A stretch of 64,000 nucleotides of DNA from an uncultured Lachnospiraceae bacterium. GTDB taxonomy: Bacteria; Bacillota; Clostridia; Lachnospirales; Lachnospiraceae. Positions 26,121 to 35,661 of the stretch are shown here, one piece after another. The number at the start of each line of letters is the position of its first letter. The first letter of the stretch is position 1. The DNA lies in NCBI GenBank assembly GCA_947630125.1, contig CANRGO010000001.1:26246-90245 (forward strand), given 5' to 3'. The notes beneath the pieces are model-generated. The model saw only the letters and a list, made by a program, of their open reading frames with translations. It was not told the origin of the DNA and searched no databases. Both the position numbers and the translations under genes were made by a program.

Positions 26121-27392
26121 ATGAATGTTTTGATTGTAGGCGGAGGCGGAAGAGAACATGCCATAGCGGTAAGTATCTTAAAGAGCCCAAGAGTAAAAAA
26201 ATTATACTGTGTACCAGGAAATGCTGGAATAGCAAGCATTGCAACCTGTGAACCAATTTCTGTTATGGACTTTGATCATATCATTGCCTTTGCAAAAGAA
26301 AAGGCGATTGATTTTGCAATTGTTGGACCAGATGATCCACTGGTAGGTGGATTGGTAGATCGATTTGAAGAAGCTGGAATCAAAACATTTGGTCCTCGTA
26401 AAAATGCAGCACTTCTGGAAGGAAGTAAAGCCTTTTCAAAAGACCTAATGAAAAAATACCATATTCCGACTGCAGCATACGAAAATTTTGACTCTGCAAA
26501 AGATGCAATCAACTATCTGGAATCCTGTGATTTTCCAATTGTGTTAAAAGCAGATGGATTGGCGCTTGGAAAGGGTGTTTTAATTTGTGAAACAAAGGAA
26601 GATGCCGTTTTGGGTGTAAAATCCATTATGGAAAATAAAGATTTTGGTAACGCTGGCAATCGTATGGTTATAGAAGAATTTATGACAGGTCGTGAAGTAT
26701 CTGTTTTAGCCTTTGTGGATGGGCATACAATCAAAACGATGACCAGTGCACAAGATCATAAGAGAGCAGAGGATCATGACAAAGGTTTAAATACAGGAGG
26801 AATGGGAACTTTTTCACCCAGTCCGTTTTATACAGAGGAAGTAGATCAGTTCTGTAAAGAATTTGTTTATCAGAAAACAGTGGATGCACTGCTACAGGAA
26901 GGTCGTGAATTCAAAGGAATTATTTTCTTTGGACTTATGCTCACACCCAATGGACCCAGAGTATTAGAATACAATGCCAGATTTGGTGATCCTGAAACAC
27001 AGGTAGTTCTCCCCCGTATGAAAAATGATTTGTTAGAAGTGATGGAAGCTTGTATTGATGGAACCCTTGATCAGATAGAACTGGAATTTGAAGATAATGC
27101 TGCAGTTTGCGTAGTGCTTGCTTCCAAAGGATATCCACTTTCTTATGAAAAGGGAATTCCAATGTCAGGATTTGAAGCATTTGATGGAAAAGAGGAGTAC
27201 TATTGTTTCCATGCAGGAACAGCCTTAAAGGATGGACAGATTGTAACCAATGGAGGACGTGTTCTTGGAATCACAGGTGTTGGATCAAATCTGATTGAAG
27301 CAAGACAAAAAGCATATGAAGCTACAAATTGGATTAATTTTTCCAGTAAATATATGAGAACAGACATTGGAAAGGCGATTGATGAAGCTTAA
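26121..27392 (+). CDS. purD: Phosphoribosylamine-glycine ligase (GAR synthetase)
   Basis: Second step of purine synthesis; an ATP-grasp ligase joining glycine to phosphoribosylamine. VLIVGGGGREHAIA at the N-terminus, FGPRKNAALLEGSKAFSK, the ATP-grasp lysine region VLKADGLALGKGV, and LEYNARFGDPETQ are diagnostic. 423 residues, normal length. It starts 42 bp after purN, and its ribosome site (AGAAAGG) is 13 bases from the ATG, which is loose. A TATAAT lies between the two genes but without a convincing -35. Confidence 0.97.
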   Translation: MNVLIVGGGGREHAIAVSILKSPRVKKLYCVPGNAGIASIATCEPISVMDFDHIIAFAKEKAIDFAIVGPDDPLVGGLVDRFEEAGIKTFGPRKNAALLEGSKAFSKDLMKKYHIPTAAYENFDSAKDAINYLESCDFPIVLKADGLALGKGVLICETKEDAVLGVKSIMENKDFGNAGNRMVIEEFMTGREVSVLAFVDGHTIKTMTSAQDHKRAEDHDKGLNTGGMGTFSPSPFYTEEVDQFCKEFVYQKTVDALLQEGREFKGIIFFGLMLTPNGPRVLEYNARFGDPETQVVLPRMKNDLLEVMEACIDGTLDQIELEFEDNAAVCVVLASKGYPLSYEKGIPMSGFEAFDGKEEYYCFHAGTALKDGQIVTNGGRVLGITGVGSNLIEARQKAYEATNWINFSSKYMRTDIGKAIDEA

Positions 27393-27452
27393 AAACAGAT
27401 TGGGCACGTAGATGAAACAGCCCCGGTATTCAAAGGAAAGGAACGTGATTGC

Positions 27453-27902
27453 ATGGATCGTAACATATTAGATTTAGATTATTATCACAGACCAAAAGTT
27501 TGTAAGTTATGTGGAGGGGTTATGGTATTCAAAGGAGTAGGTGAATACCAATGTGAAGATTGTAAAGCTGCTGAATATGACGATTATGGAAAAGTAAGGC
27601 ATTTTATAGAAAATCATAGAGGAGCAACTGCGGCAGCAATTGAAGAGGCAACTGGAGTAAGTCAGAGGACGATAAGACAGATGCTTCGAGAATCAAGACT
27701 GGAAGTAACTGCTGATTCCAGAGCATTTTTGCATTGTGAAATCTGTAATGTCAGTATTCGCTATGGTCGATTCTGTAGTAAGTGTGAAACCAATTATCAT
27801 GCTGCTGTGGAATTACAACAAAGAAAAGAAAAGCAACTTCGTGGCTTTGGACAAGCGACTAAAGGTCAAGAAGGTTCAAAACGTTTTGATCGAAATAAAT
27901 AA
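27453..27902 (+). CDS. Zinc-ribbon / HTH / zinc-ribbon protein
   Basis: 149-residue cytoplasmic protein with two four-cysteine zinc sites flanking a helix-turn-helix: CKLCGG and CEDCKA at about residues 17-37, then the HTH (AAIEEATGVSQRTIRQMLRE), then CEICNV and FCSKCE at about 94-112. This layout resembles the YvyF/TIGR03826 proteins found in flagellar regions of Bacilli. No flagellar genes are nearby, so a link to motility is not supported here. The basic, glycine-rich tail may bind nucleic acid. An SH3-domain protein gene follows after 35 bp. Confidence 0.65.
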   Translation: MDRNILDLDYYHRPKVCKLCGGVMVFKGVGEYQCEDCKAAEYDDYGKVRHFIENHRGATAAAIEEATGVSQRTIRQMLRESRLEVTADSRAFLHCEICNVSIRYGRFCSKCETNYHAAVELQQRKEKQLRGFGQATKGQEGSKRFDRNK

Positions 27903-27937
27903 TTCTTAGACCGTAGTGGTCGGAAGGATGTAATGAT

Positions 27938-29314
27938 ATGAAAAAACAAACAAATCGACATGATAATATGGAAAAGAAATTACAAAATCTTAGTAAGAGA
28001 ATCAAAGGATTCCTTATAGGTAGTGTATGTGTTTTTTGTTTACTCATACCAATACAGTCATTAGCTGAAAGTGGCACGATTACATCGGAAAGTGTTAATA
28101 TCAGAGCAAATGCCAATACAGCCAGTACGGTAATTGGAAGCGCGTTAAAGGGTAATACCGTTGACATTATCGGGAAAGTAACTGCAGCCGATGGATTTGT
28201 GTGGTATCAGGTTTATGTAGATGCCACAACAAAAGGATTTATTCGTTCTGATATGGTAAGTACCACAGATACTATACCAAATATTACCATTACAACTGCT
28301 GAAACTACACAGATAGCAACCATTACTGGAAATGGGGTGTGGGTGAGAAGTGAACCTTCCACCAAAACAGGGACAACATTAGTTAGCTTGGAAAAGGGAA
28401 TGAATGTAAATCTGTTAAAGTCAGAAGGTGACTGGAGTCATGTTAATTTTGTAAAAGATGGTACTTTGGTGGAAGGCTATATTTGGGCAGATTATGTTTC
28501 GCTTGGAGATCTTGATCTCAGTGAACCAGAAATAGAGGAAGTGGTTACTCCGGAAGAACCGAACACTACGGACCCTTTGGAAGATGATTTAGAAACCACA
28601 GACCAAAATGCCTATGTTGAGCGTGGTGCTGTGGTCCAAAAAAATGGAGTCCGAGTACGAAGTGATGCATCAACAAGTGCATCCATGGTAGGAAGCGTAG
28701 ATCAAAACGATGCAGTAACCGTGATAGGTGAAAAGACAGATTCTACTGGAGCTTTGTGGTATAACATTCGATTTGTATTTCTTGAGGAAGAAACCATGGG
28801 TTATGTTCGCGGAGATTTTCTGGTTGTAGAAGAAGTAATCGTGGAAGAGCCTGTTGTGGAAGAACCTGTTGAGGAAGAGCCAGTTGTTGAAGAGCCAGTC
28901 GTAGAAGAAACAACAGACCCAGTTCTACAACCAGATGGTTCCCTGGTACTGAATGAACCAGAAGAGGAAAAAAGTAACAAAGCACTTATTTGGGTAATTC
29001 AGATTCTGATACTATTAGTAATTGCAGGTACTTTTGTTTATTTGAAATTAACAGATTATGTTGATCATAAAGCAGATAAAAAACCGCTTAGAAAAAAAGT
29101 CTATGAAAAGCCTAAGAAAAGTTTTGTGAAACAAGTTGCCGTAGAGGAAACGAAAATTCAGGAAAGCCAGAGGATGCAGGATAAAGTTCATACAGGACAA
29201 ATACCTGTGGTTGACCCCTATGAGCAAATGGAACAGAAAACAGTTAGCATCGCGGATATAGAGGAAGAAGACGATATGGAACTTCTCTTTTTAAATAGTG
29301 ATTCAATGGAATAA
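27938..29314 (+). CDS. SH3b-repeat membrane protein
   Basis: Probable envelope protein of 458 residues. An N-terminal signal or anchor (about residues 22-44, GFLIGSVCVFCLLIPIQSLA) is followed by three bacterial SH3 domains, at about 45-105, 125-190 and 230-300, each with the VNIRANANTAS-type strand (also GVWVRSEPSTKTG and GVRVRSDASTSAS). SH3b domains commonly bind cell-wall peptides. Then come a low-complexity linker of VEEPV repeats, a transmembrane helix (about 345-367) and a charged cytoplasmic tail. With a helix at each end the SH3 domains would face the wall. No catalytic domain is present; function unknown. Confidence 0.8.
   Translation: MKKQTNRHDNMEKKLQNLSKRIKGFLIGSVCVFCLLIPIQSLAESGTITSESVNIRANANTASTVIGSALKGNTVDIIGKVTAADGFVWYQVYVDATTKGFIRSDMVSTTDTIPNITITTAETTQIATITGNGVWVRSEPSTKTGTTLVSLEKGMNVNLLKSEGDWSHVNFVKDGTLVEGYIWADYVSLGDLDLSEPEIEEVVTPEEPNTTDPLEDDLETTDQNAYVERGAVVQKNGVRVRSDASTSASMVGSVDQNDAVTVIGEKTDSTGALWYNIRFVFLEEETMGYVRGDFLVVEEVIVEEPVVEEPVEEEPVVEEPVVEETTDPVLQPDGSLVLNEPEEEKSNKALIWVIQILILLVIAGTFVYLKLTDYVDHKADKKPLRKKVYEKPKKSFVKQVAVEETKIQESQRMQDKVHTGQIPVVDPYEQMEQKTVSIADIEEEDDMELLFLNSDSME
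28843..28915 (+). repeat. Short GAAGAGCC/GTTGTTGAAGAA coding repeats
   Basis: Degenerate 12-15 bp units encode VEEPV/VEEEPV repeats in the linker of the SH3b protein. Such runs are prone to copy-number change. Confidence 0.7.
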
Positions 29315-29328
29315 AAAAGGCAACTTGG

Positions 29329-29353
29329 AAAGCTCTATGAAAATAGGGCTTTT
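29329..29353 (+). terminator. Probable terminator after the SH3b gene
   Basis: AAAGCTCTAT (29329-29338) pairs with ATAGGGCTTT (29343-29352) through one T-G pair, closing a GAAA tetraloop. The T-tract beyond the stem is short, so read-through into aguA is likely. Confidence 0.5.
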
Positions 29354-29379
29354 CTGAAACTTAGAAAGGAATCTTAACA

Positions 29380-30402
29380 ATGAATATAAAGAACTATCAA
29401 ATGCCTGCGGAGTGGGAGATACATGAAAGAACAATCATGGAATGGCCAGTTAAGGATGCCTTAGTATTTCCAGAAAATTATCAGGAAGTAGCGAAAAGCT
29501 ATGCAGAAGTAGCAAATGCAATTGCGGAGTTTGAACCGGTAACACTTTTGGTTCATGAAGATACCTTTGAAGAAGCGAAACTCGTTTGCAATAAAAACGT
29601 GGAACTCTTGATTTTGCCACATAACGATGCCTGGTGCCGAGATAATGGACCAACCTTTGTTTGGAATAAAGAGAAAGAACTCGCTGGTATCGATTGGATG
29701 TTTAATGCCTGGGGAGAACGTTTCAAACCTTATGATTTAGATAATCAGGTAGCCGCTAAGATTCTGAATATTCTGAATGTTCCATGCGTATCTGCGGATT
29801 TTGTACTGGAAGGCGGCTCGATTCATGTGGACGGAGAAGGAACGCTTCTTACTACAAAGGAATGTTTATTGAACAACAATCGTAATCCATTGCTGTCTCT
29901 GACAGATATAGAAGCAAGACTCAAAAACTATCTTGGGATACAAACAGTAATTTGGTTAAATCGTGGATTGTTTGGTGATGAGACGGATGGTCATGTGGAT
30001 AATGTAGCATGTTTCGTAAAGCCGGGAGTGGTTTTAATTCAGGCGTGTCACGATACTCAAAATCCAAATTATGAGTATTCACATGAAAACTTAAATATAT
30101 TAAAAGAGGCTAAGGATGCGATGGGAAGAAGCCTTCAGATTGTAGAACTTCCTCAACCACCACGTAGATTTTATGAAGGTGTGGAATTAACTTTGAGTTA
30201 TATGAACTATTATTTGGTAAACGGCGGACTTATTTTACCGGTTTTTGGTGGAGATGCGGAAAGCTGTGATCAGGAAGTAATTCGTATTTTAAGCAAACTG
30301 TATCCAGAACGCCAAATAGTAACAGTAGATGGAATGGGACTTATTAAAGAAGGTGGAAATGTACACTGTATAACCCAGCAAATGCCAAAAGGAAATCATT
30401 AA
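29380..30402 (+). CDS. aguA: Agmatine deiminase
   Basis: Hydrolyses agmatine to N-carbamoylputrescine and ammonia in the cytoplasm. Guanidino-group-modifying enzyme family: WCRDNGPTFV, GGSIHVDGEGTLLTT, DETDGHVDN and GGNVHCITQQ, the last with the catalytic Cys (residue 330). Length 340 fits AguA. AGAAAGGAA precedes the ATG. The next gene encodes the enzyme for the following step, so the pair forms the agmatine-to-putrescine route. Arginine decarboxylase is not in the window, so agmatine may be taken up or made elsewhere. Confidence 0.93.
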   Translation: MNIKNYQMPAEWEIHERTIMEWPVKDALVFPENYQEVAKSYAEVANAIAEFEPVTLLVHEDTFEEAKLVCNKNVELLILPHNDAWCRDNGPTFVWNKEKELAGIDWMFNAWGERFKPYDLDNQVAAKILNILNVPCVSADFVLEGGSIHVDGEGTLLTTKECLLNNNRNPLLSLTDIEARLKNYLGIQTVIWLNRGLFGDETDGHVDNVACFVKPGVVLIQACHDTQNPNYEYSHENLNILKEAKDAMGRSLQIVELPQPPRRFYEGVELTLSYMNYYLVNGGLILPVFGGDAESCDQEVIRILSKLYPERQIVTVDGMGLIKEGGNVHCITQQMPKGNH

Positions 30403-30433
30403 AGTCAGGGGTTTGACCCAGATAAGGAGCAAC

Positions 30434-31312
30434 ATGAGATTAGTAAAAGTTGCAGCTACACAAATGAGCTGTTCAGATAATCAGGAACATAATATTCAAA
30501 AGGCAGAACTTTTTGTTAGAAAGGCAGCCAAAGAAGGAGCGCAGATTATTCTTTTACAGGAGTTATTTGAGAATCTGTATTTTTGCCAAAAAGAAATTGA
30601 AGAACAGTATGCACTTGCAAAGTCTTTAGAAGAGAATAAGGCAATTCTTCATTTTCAAAAAATCGCAAAGGAGTTACAGATCGTTCTTCCTATCAGTTTT
30701 TATGAAAGACAAAATAATGCCAGATATAATTCGATTGCTATCATTGATGGAGATGGTGAAATCTTAGGTGTGTATCGGAAAAGTCATATTCCGGATGGAC
30801 CAGGTTATGAAGAAAAATATTATTTCAACCCAGGTGACACGGGTTTTCGCGTATGGCAAACGATGTACGCAAAAATAGGAGTTGGTATATGCTGGGATCA
30901 ATGGTTTCCAGAAGCAGCAAGAGCCATGGCACTCATGGGTGCAGAATTATTGTTTTATCCAACAGCCATTGGTTCCGAACCGCATAATGCACAGATTGAT
31001 TCCAAGGATCATTGGCAGCGTTGTATGATTGGACATAGTGCCAGCAATGTGATGCCTGTAATTGCCAGCAACCGTGTGGGAGTAGAAGTAATCGAAGATT
31101 CCAGCATTTCCTTTTATGGTTCCTCTTTTATTACTGATGCTACGGGAGGAATTTTAAAGGAAGCAGATCGAACAGAAGAAACCACGTTGGTTTGCCAGTT
31201 TGATTTGGATGAAATAGAAGCATTAAGAACCTCTTGGGGAATATTCAGAGACCGCAGACCAGATTTATATAAGCCCTTATTAACATTTGATGGAGTGAAC
31301 CAAGTTCAATAA
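30434..31312 (+). CDS. aguB: N-carbamoylputrescine amidase
   Basis: Nitrilase-superfamily hydrolase that turns N-carbamoylputrescine into putrescine, CO2 and ammonia. The Glu-Lys-Cys triad is visible: ILLQELFEN, YRKSHIPDG and GICWDQWFPE (Cys153). 292 residues from this ATG, the family size; an upstream in-frame TTG has no ribosome site, whereas AAGGAG lies 4 bases before the ATG. It follows aguA by 31 bp. The pair lets the cell make polyamines without ornithine. Confidence 0.93.
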   Translation: MRLVKVAATQMSCSDNQEHNIQKAELFVRKAAKEGAQIILLQELFENLYFCQKEIEEQYALAKSLEENKAILHFQKIAKELQIVLPISFYERQNNARYNSIAIIDGDGEILGVYRKSHIPDGPGYEEKYYFNPGDTGFRVWQTMYAKIGVGICWDQWFPEAARAMALMGAELLFYPTAIGSEPHNAQIDSKDHWQRCMIGHSASNVMPVIASNRVGVEVIEDSSISFYGSSFITDATGGILKEADRTEETTLVCQFDLDEIEALRTSWGIFRDRRPDLYKPLLTFDGVNQVQ

Positions 31313-31335
31313 CAGGGAAAGGATTGGTGAAACAT

Positions 31336-32466
31336 ATGAATCAATCAGACTTAAGTAGGAACTATTATATGTTAGAAAAAGGACCCTTAAGTAGGCAAGG
31401 TTATGACTGGTGGTGGCATAATTTTACTGCTTATCATAAAGAAACAGGAAAAGCAAAAGCCTTCTTTATTGAATATTATGTGTGTAATCCTGCACTTGCA
31501 GAAAAAGCAGCAGTGCTTGGACAACTTGAAGAAAACAAGAAAAAAGCTAAGAAACCATCCTATGCCATGATAAAAGTCGGAACCTGGGGAGAAGAGCCAA
31601 GACAAATTCACAATTTTTATCCAATTGCAGATTTTAAGGCTACAAAAGCTCCACTTACAGTTCAAATTGGCCCATGCAGTCTTTCAGAGGAACATATGAA
31701 AGGATTTTGTAAGGTTTCAGAAAATGACAGCCTTCTTCATCCGGAATACATGTGTAATGGGGGTGAAATGAGTTGGGATTTGAAAATAAAAAAGAAAATT
31801 CCTTTTCATGTTGGTTATGGAGCATCTGAATTCTTTCGAAAATTGAATGCTTTTGAGATGTTTTGGCATGCAGAAGGAATCAAAACAGAATATGAAGGTG
31901 AACTAATCTATCAAGGACAGGTTTATCAGGTGATTCCTAAAAAGTCCTATGGCTATGCAGATAAAAACTGGGGAAAAGATTATACTTCACCCTGGCTTTG
32001 GATTAGCAGTTGTCATATGAGAAGTTTGTTTACTGGACGTGAACTTGAAAATTCAGCCATTGAATTTGGTGGAGGTAGACCTAAAGCATTTGGTTTTGAT
32101 TTGGGTAAAAAAATACTTGGATGTTTTAATTACGAAGGAACAGAGTATGAGTTTAATTTTTCCAGATTTTGGACCGGTGCCAAAGTGGAATTTAAATTTC
32201 ATGAAGGAAAAAAGGAAAACATCTGGAAAGTGAAAGCCAAAAACCATAAAGCATATCTGACCCTTACCTTACACTGTCCCAAAGAAGAGATGCTCTTAAT
32301 TCAATATGAAGCACCAAATGGTAAGAAACTTCATAATAAATTGTGGAATGGTGGAACCGGATATGGAGAACTAAAACTTTATCACACCTACAACAAAACA
32401 AAAACGTTAATCGATCATATAGCTTTTGAAAACACTGGCTGCGAGTACGGTGAATATGATAATTGA
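31336..32466 (+). CDS. Tocopherol-cyclase-like / lipocalin-fold protein
   Basis: 376-residue soluble-looking protein with many aromatic, beta-strand-like segments. GYDWWWHNFTAYHKETGKA, KSYGYADKNWGKDYTSPW and WLWISSCHM are reminiscent of the tocopherol cyclase-like / CrtC family, which has a lipocalin-type double barrel. No signal peptide or membrane segment is seen. Firmicutes do not make tocopherol, so the real ligand or reaction is unknown. It sits 23 bp after aguB and may share its transcript. I chose the ATG with GGTGA 5 bases upstream over earlier TTG/GTG codons. Confidence 0.6.
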   Translation: MNQSDLSRNYYMLEKGPLSRQGYDWWWHNFTAYHKETGKAKAFFIEYYVCNPALAEKAAVLGQLEENKKKAKKPSYAMIKVGTWGEEPRQIHNFYPIADFKATKAPLTVQIGPCSLSEEHMKGFCKVSENDSLLHPEYMCNGGEMSWDLKIKKKIPFHVGYGASEFFRKLNAFEMFWHAEGIKTEYEGELIYQGQVYQVIPKKSYGYADKNWGKDYTSPWLWISSCHMRSLFTGRELENSAIEFGGGRPKAFGFDLGKKILGCFNYEGTEYEFNFSRFWTGAKVEFKFHEGKKENIWKVKAKNHKAYLTLTLHCPKEEMLLIQYEAPNGKKLHNKLWNGGTGYGELKLYHTYNKTKTLIDHIAFENTGCEYGEYDN

Positions 32467-32493
32467 TAAAAATTAAATTTGATATATAAATTT

Positions 32494-32595
32494 TAGCCTG
32501 TAATTATAATTCATAAAGAGACCGTTTGTCAGCCATTATTATGAGCGACAACTGAATGAAAATGTGTCTCTGTTGAATTTATAATTTACAGGCTA
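32494..32595. repeat. 102-bp near-palindrome, possible MITE or structured RNA
   Basis: The outer arms (32494-32522 and 32566-32595) are complementary over about 29 bases with three single-base gaps or mismatches, beginning TAGCCTGTAA and ending TTACAGGCTA. A smaller stem (GTTTGTC against GACAAC) is nested inside. The ends TA-GCCTGTAA and TTACAGGC-TA would fit a miniature element with terminal repeats flanked by a TA duplication; a terminator or folded RNA is equally possible. I noticed no second copy in the window. Confidence 0.55.
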
Positions 32596-32644
32596 GACTT
32601 TTGTAGTATCCACCTAATTTTATAATTATTTCATAACTGTTTTA

Positions 32645-32686
32645 TTGACAGTGTCAAATAACTGTTATACCATTGTTATAACAGTT
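32645..32686 (+). promoter_or_regulatory. gntR-clpC promoter and operator
   Basis: TTGACA (32645-32650) is followed at 17 bp by TACCAT (32668-32673). A perfect inverted repeat, AACTGTTATA (32660-32669) and TATAACAGTT (32677-32686), covers the -10, and the -35 itself lies in the palindrome TTGACA-G-TGTCAA. The layout suits autorepression by the YtrA-type GntR protein encoded next. Confidence 0.7.
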
Positions 32687-32725
32687 TTGATGACTTATGA
32701 AAACCTATGAAAGGAGATCCTGTTT

Positions 32726-33097
32726 ATGTTTATTGAAATCAATTTTAACAGCGATGAGGCCATATATTTACAGCTTAGAAATCAAATCATACTTGGGATA
32801 GCTACATCCAGATTTCAAGAAGGAGATCCACTTCCATCGGTGAGGCAGTTAGCAGAAGCAATTGGAATTAACATGCATACTGTGAATAAAGCATATACGG
32901 TGCTAAAGCAGGAAGGGTTTGTAAAAGTAGACCGAAGACGAGGTGCTGTGATTGCAATTGATATGAATAAACTTCATGCCATTGGTGAATTGGAAGAAGA
33001 CCTGCGAGTGGTATTAGCAAAAGCAATTTGCAAGAATATATCCAAAGAAGATGTATATGAAATGATTGATATTATTTATGAGGACTACGGTTGCTAA
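32726..33097 (+). CDS. GntR-family regulator, YtrA subfamily
   Basis: 123-residue repressor. The winged helix (about residues 10-75) shows the GntR signature QLRNQIILGIATSRF ... PLPSVRQLAEAIGINMHTV, then LKQEGFVKVDRRRG. A short C-terminal helical region without a ligand pocket is typical of the YtrA subgroup, which often controls ABC transporters. Here the next gene is clpC, 34 bp away, so this protein may control the Clp ATPase in place of the CtsR system. AAAGGAG precedes the ATG. Confidence 0.9.
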   Translation: MFIEINFNSDEAIYLQLRNQIILGIATSRFQEGDPLPSVRQLAEAIGINMHTVNKAYTVLKQEGFVKVDRRRGAVIAIDMNKLHAIGELEEDLRVVLAKAICKNISKEDVYEMIDIIYEDYGC

Positions 33098-33131
33098 TCA
33101 GACTGTTAGATTAGAATATGGAGGATATAAT

Positions 33132-35576
33132 ATGCCACAATTTACAGATAAAGCAAAAGCTGCTCTACAACAGGCAGAGGCAGTTTCAAAAAAAGAAAAA
33201 CACCATTATATTGGTAGTGAACATTTACTTTTGGGTCTTTTAAAAGAAGGAACCGGAGTTGCAGCGGCCGTACTTTTAGCCAACGGAATTGAAGCGAAAC
33301 GACTTCAGCAAATGATTGACGAATTAATAGCACCTGACAATGTAGGTGTAGCGGTTCGTGAAAAAGATGGCTATTCTCCAAGGGCTTTGGCTATTTTGGA
33401 AGAAGCACATACACAGGCTAGAAAATTTGAATCAGAAACAACGGGTACGGAACATTTGCTGATTGCGATTCTTCGTGATACAGATAGTGTTGCGGTACGA
33501 CTTTTAAATACCTTAAATATTCAGGTACAGAAACTTTATGTTGAAGTTTTATTAGCGATGGGACAAGATCCTGCCTCCTTTAAAGAAGAATTAAGCAAAC
33601 AGTTGAAAAAGAAACCTGCGGGAACGCAGACCTTAGATCAGTTTAGTAGAGACTTAACGGACTATGCAAGAATCGGTAAACTTGATCCAGTGATTGGCAG
33701 AGAAAGTGAAATCCAAAGGGTTATTCAGATATTAAGCAGGAGAACAAAAAATAATCCTTGTCTGATAGGTGAACCTGGAGTTGGTAAAACAGCTATCGTG
33801 GAAGGATTGGCACTAAGAATTGTGAATAATTTGGTTCCTGATACAGTTAAAGGGAAACGAGTTGTTACACTAGATTTATCTGCCATGGTTGCGGGAAGTA
33901 AATATCGTGGAGAGTTCGAAGAACGTATTAAAAAGGTTTTGAAAGAGGTTATGGATGATGGCAATATCATTCTTTTTCTCGATGAAATTCATACCATAAT
34001 CGGAGCAGGTGGAGCAGAAGGAGCAATTGATGCATCCAATATTCTAAAACCTTCTCTGGCAAGGGGAGAAATTCAGTTGATTGGAGCAACGACCATCTCT
34101 GAGTACCGTAAACATATTGAAAAAGATGCTGCCTTAGAGAGAAGATTCCAGCCTTGTTTAGTGGAAGAGCCAACAGAAGAAGAAGCGATACGCATTCTGT
34201 CAGGAGTTAAATCAAAGTACGAAGATCATCATAAGGTTACTATAACAGATCAGGCCATTGAAACAGCAGTGAAATTATCCAGTCGTTATATTAATGATCG
34301 AAATCTTCCAGATAAGGCAATTGATTTAATCGATGAAGCAGCCAGTGCCTTAAAATTAAAGAAAATGGTCCGCCCTGCCAAATTAGAAGAAATGAAACAG
34401 GAAATCATTCAATTATCAGATGAAGTGGAACAGAGTTTACGAGCAAAAGACCTGGAAAATGCAAGGGACGCAAAAGTGAAACTAGAACTACTTCAGATAA
34501 AATATGAGAAAGCTGTTAACAAAGATGAAAAGAAACAAAGCGAAACAACGTATCTTGTGGATGAACAGGAAATAGCAGAAGTGGTTGCTACCTGGACAAA
34601 AATTCCGGTTAAAAAGCTGGCAGAAAAAGAAAGTGAAAAACTTTTAAAACTGGAAGCATTGCTACATCAGAGAGTAATTGGGCAGGAAGAAGCAGTAACT
34701 GCTGTTGCCAGAGCGATGAGACGAGGCAGAGTTGGCTTGCAGGATCCAAATCGTCCAATTGGTTCATTTTTATTTTTAGGACCAACTGGTGTTGGAAAAA
34801 CAGAGCTAAGTAAAGCACTTGCAGAGGCAATGTTTGGTTCTGAGAGTTCCCTGATTCGTGTCGATATGTCAGAGTATATGGAATCACATTCCGTATCCAA
34901 AATGATTGGATCCCCACCAGGGTATGTGGGCTTTGATGAAGGTGGACAATTAAGTGAGAAAATCAGAAAAAATCCTTACTCAGTGGTTCTTTTTGATGAA
35001 GTAGAAAAAGCACATCCAGATGTATTTAATATTTTGCTTCAGGTTTTGGATGATGGTCATATCACAGATTCAAAGGGTCGTAAGGTGAATTTCAAAAACA
35101 CCATCATTATTATGACATCCAATGCTGGTGCACAGAAAATTATAGAACCTAAAAACTTAGGATTCGCTTCAAACGTAACGCAAAAGCAGGAATACGAAGC
35201 GATGAAGTCAGGTGTTATGGAAGAAGTTAAGAGACTCTTTAAACCAGAGTTTATCAATCGTATTGATGAAATTATTGTGTTCCATCCATTGAACAAAGAA
35301 AATATGAAAGAAATCATTACCCTTTTATCAAAGAATTTAATCAAACGTGCTGAGAAGCAAATGAATATTTCTTTAAGCCTGTCACCAATGGTAAAAGATG
35401 AACTGGTAACAAAGTATGCAGATTTGAAAATGGGTGCAAGACCTTTGAAAAGAGCAATCCAAACTGTAATTGAAGATAAGTTGGCAGAAGAAATTCTATC
35501 CCAGCGAGTAAAAGCAGGAGATAAGGTTTTGGTTGGTATTAAGAATAAAGAAATTGTTTTTTCAACTAAAAAATGA
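33132..35576 (+). CDS. clpC: ClpC-type AAA+ chaperone, ATPase of the Clp protease
   Basis: Unfolds proteins for the ClpP protease. Order: two Clp-N repeats (about 1-145), first AAA module with Walker [10 protein letters not shown] near residue 213 and Walker B LFLDEIHT, a short middle domain of UVR type (about 420-455, [13 protein letters not shown]), second AAA module with GPTGVGKTE near residue 550 and [11 protein letters not shown], and the C-terminal small domain. 814 residues, normal for ClpC. The start is the ATG with GGAGG 7 bases upstream; a longer reading frame into gntR is not needed. The usual partners ctsR, mcsA and mcsB are absent; a GntR gene replaces them. Confidence 0.93.
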   Translation: MPQFTDKAKAALQQAEAVSKKEKHHYIGSEHLLLGLLKEGTGVAAAVLLANGIEAKRLQQMIDELIAPDNVGVAVREKDGYSPRALAILEEAHTQARKFESETTGTEHLLIAILRDTDSVAVRLLNTLNIQVQKLYVEVLLAMGQDPASFKEELSKQLKKKPAGTQTLDQFSRDLTDYARIGKLDPVIGRESEIQRVIQILSRRTKNNPCLIGEPGVGKTAIVEGLALRIVNNLVPDTVKGKRVVTLDLSAMVAGSKYRGEFEERIKKVLKEVMDDGNIILFLDEIHTIIGAGGAEGAIDASNILKPSLARGEIQLIGATTISEYRKHIEKDAALERRFQPCLVEEPTEEEAIRILSGVKSKYEDHHKVTITDQAIETAVKLSSRYINDRNLPDKAIDLIDEAASALKLKKMVRPAKLEEMKQEIIQLSDEVEQSLRAKDLENARDAKVKLELLQIKYEKAVNKDEKKQSETTYLVDEQEIAEVVATWTKIPVKKLAEKESEKLLKLEALLHQRVIGQEEAVTAVARAMRRGRVGLQDPNRPIGSFLFLGPTGVGKTELSKALAEAMFGSESSLIRVDMSEYMESHSVSKMIGSPPGYVGFDEGGQLSEKIRKNPYSVVLFDEVEKAHPDVFNILLQVLDDGHITDSKGRKVNFKNTIIIMTSNAGAQKIIEPKNLGFASNVTQKQEYEAMKSGVMEEVKRLFKPEFINRIDEIIVFHPLNKENMKEIITLLSKNLIKRAEKQMNISLSLSPMVKDELVTKYADLKMGARPLKRAIQTVIEDKLAEEILSQRVKAGDKVLVGIKNKEIVFSTKK

Positions 35577-35661
35577 TATATTGAAAGTATTTAAAACAGA
35601 GATGCCACATTTTCTATAGGAGAAGATGAAAGGCAGGCAAATTCCCAGGAGGATATAAGAA

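Noticed and set aside
28743-28985. Leu/Gln/Pro-rich - strand frame
   Set aside because: Complement of the VEEPV repeats in the SH3b gene; low complexity only.
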